Part shown: in pieces, positions 5,086-5,257 of the stretch
Position numbering within the stretch: the first letter of the stretch is position 1
Layout: the number at the start of each line of letters is the position of its first letter
Source: Bacteroidales bacterium
GTDB lineage: Bacteria; Bacteroidota; Bacteroidia; Bacteroidales; UBA10428
Reading direction: 5' to 3'
DNA: 5,257 bases
Assembly (NCBI GenBank): GCA_016938095.1
Contig: JAFGVG010000391.1
Coordinates: 1 to 5,257, forward strand
Translations under genes and position numbers: made by a program
Notes under the pieces: generated by a model
Seen by the model: only the letters and a program-made list of their open reading frames with translations
Told to the model about the DNA's origin: nothing
Databases searched by the model: none

Positions 5086-5257
5086 TTATAGCTTAGAGCT
5101 CCCGGATAATCTTTTAAGGAGTTTCCCCCTGTCGGTTTTCATGGATTCGTTGCGGGGGATGTTGTCCACAATCAGCAATTCTTTGGGCCGCCAACGGGTG
5201 GGGAGAAAGTCATCCAACGCAGTTTTTATGGCAGAAAGCGGACGGTTGAGCTTTTCC
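5086..5257 (-). CDS. AMP-forming acyl/aryl-CoA ligase-like protein (ANL superfamily), C-terminal part (partial)
   Basis: The last 56 codons of a minus-strand gene end at the TAA read from 5086-5088; the rest lies beyond the right edge. The fragment contains LDDFLPTRWRPKELLIVDNIPRNESMKTDRGKLL, which follows the C-terminal AMP-binding domain pattern (PF13193): L-P-x-x-x-x-P-K-E-hydrophobic-VD-x-I-PR, then a Lys and D-R. That domain ends the ANL enzymes, which activate a carboxylate as an adenylate and transfer it to CoA or a carrier protein. The Lys at fragment position 40 aligns with the conserved catalytic A10 lysine. The Gly that normally precedes it (SGK) is Met here (SMK). MenE-like, acyl-CoA synthetase-like or carrier-protein-ligase functions are all possible. 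The gene converges on the hexosaminidase gene with only 36 bases between the stop codons. Confidence 0.75.
   Translation of the reverse strand, partial: EKLNRPLSAIKTALDDFLPTRWRPKELLIVDNIPRNESMKTDRGKLLKRLSGSSKL

Noticed and set aside
1..5257. A defence, toxin-antitoxin, retron or other novel multi-gene system
   Set aside because: All five genes belong to recognisable envelope, glycosidase or metabolic families, and no nuclease, reverse transcriptase, methylase or small toxin-like gene pair is present.

Overview
The window looks like chromosome from a member of the Bacteroidota. The evidence is the set of protein families (a head-GIN/DUF2807 lipoprotein, a secreted TolB-type propeller protein, a secreted GH20 hexosaminidase), A/T-rich start regions without Shine-Dalgarno sequences, a good TAnnTTTG-type -7 box before one gene, and a small interspersed repeat whose ends (GAGGCTGT...ACAGCCTC) resemble insertion-sequence ends common in that phylum. 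No narrower placement is safe.

Layout. Positions 1-167 (minus) are the N-terminus of an FAD-dependent, phytoene-desaturase-like oxidoreductase that runs off the left edge. After a 188-base divergent intergenic region come three complete plus-strand genes: 356-1321, a lipoprotein carrying a ladder of SGGGD motifs at a 19-21 residue period; 1519-3039, a secreted protein with an N-terminal concanavalin-like domain and a six-motif TolB/PD40 propeller; and 3163-5049, a secreted family 20 beta-N-acetylhexosaminidase. Positions 5086-5257 (minus) are the C-terminus of an AMP-forming ANL-superfamily ligase that runs off the right edge and converges on the hexosaminidase gene.

The most interesting piece of DNA is the 1322-1518 gap. 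It holds a ~123-base MITE-like element with 20-base imperfect terminal inverted repeats, an internal GTCATTGCG...GCAATCTC palindromic repeat, and a near-ideal intrinsic terminator (10-bp perfect stem, 4-base loop, eight T). Its right arm appears to supply the TTTG -33 box of the promoter for the propeller gene, while the -7 box lies just outside the element. The repeat therefore seems to punctuate transcription: it ends the upstream unit and helps start the next one.

The three plus-strand genes all encode exported proteins. The hexosaminidase removes terminal N-acetylhexosamine residues from glycans. The lipoprotein and the propeller protein have no assignable biochemical activity; an envelope or binding role is inference. 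The terminator argues that the lipoprotein gene is a separate transcription unit. The propeller and hexosaminidase genes are 123 bases apart without a strong terminator and could be partly co-transcribed. I see no CRISPR array, tRNA, rRNA, transposase gene or defence system.
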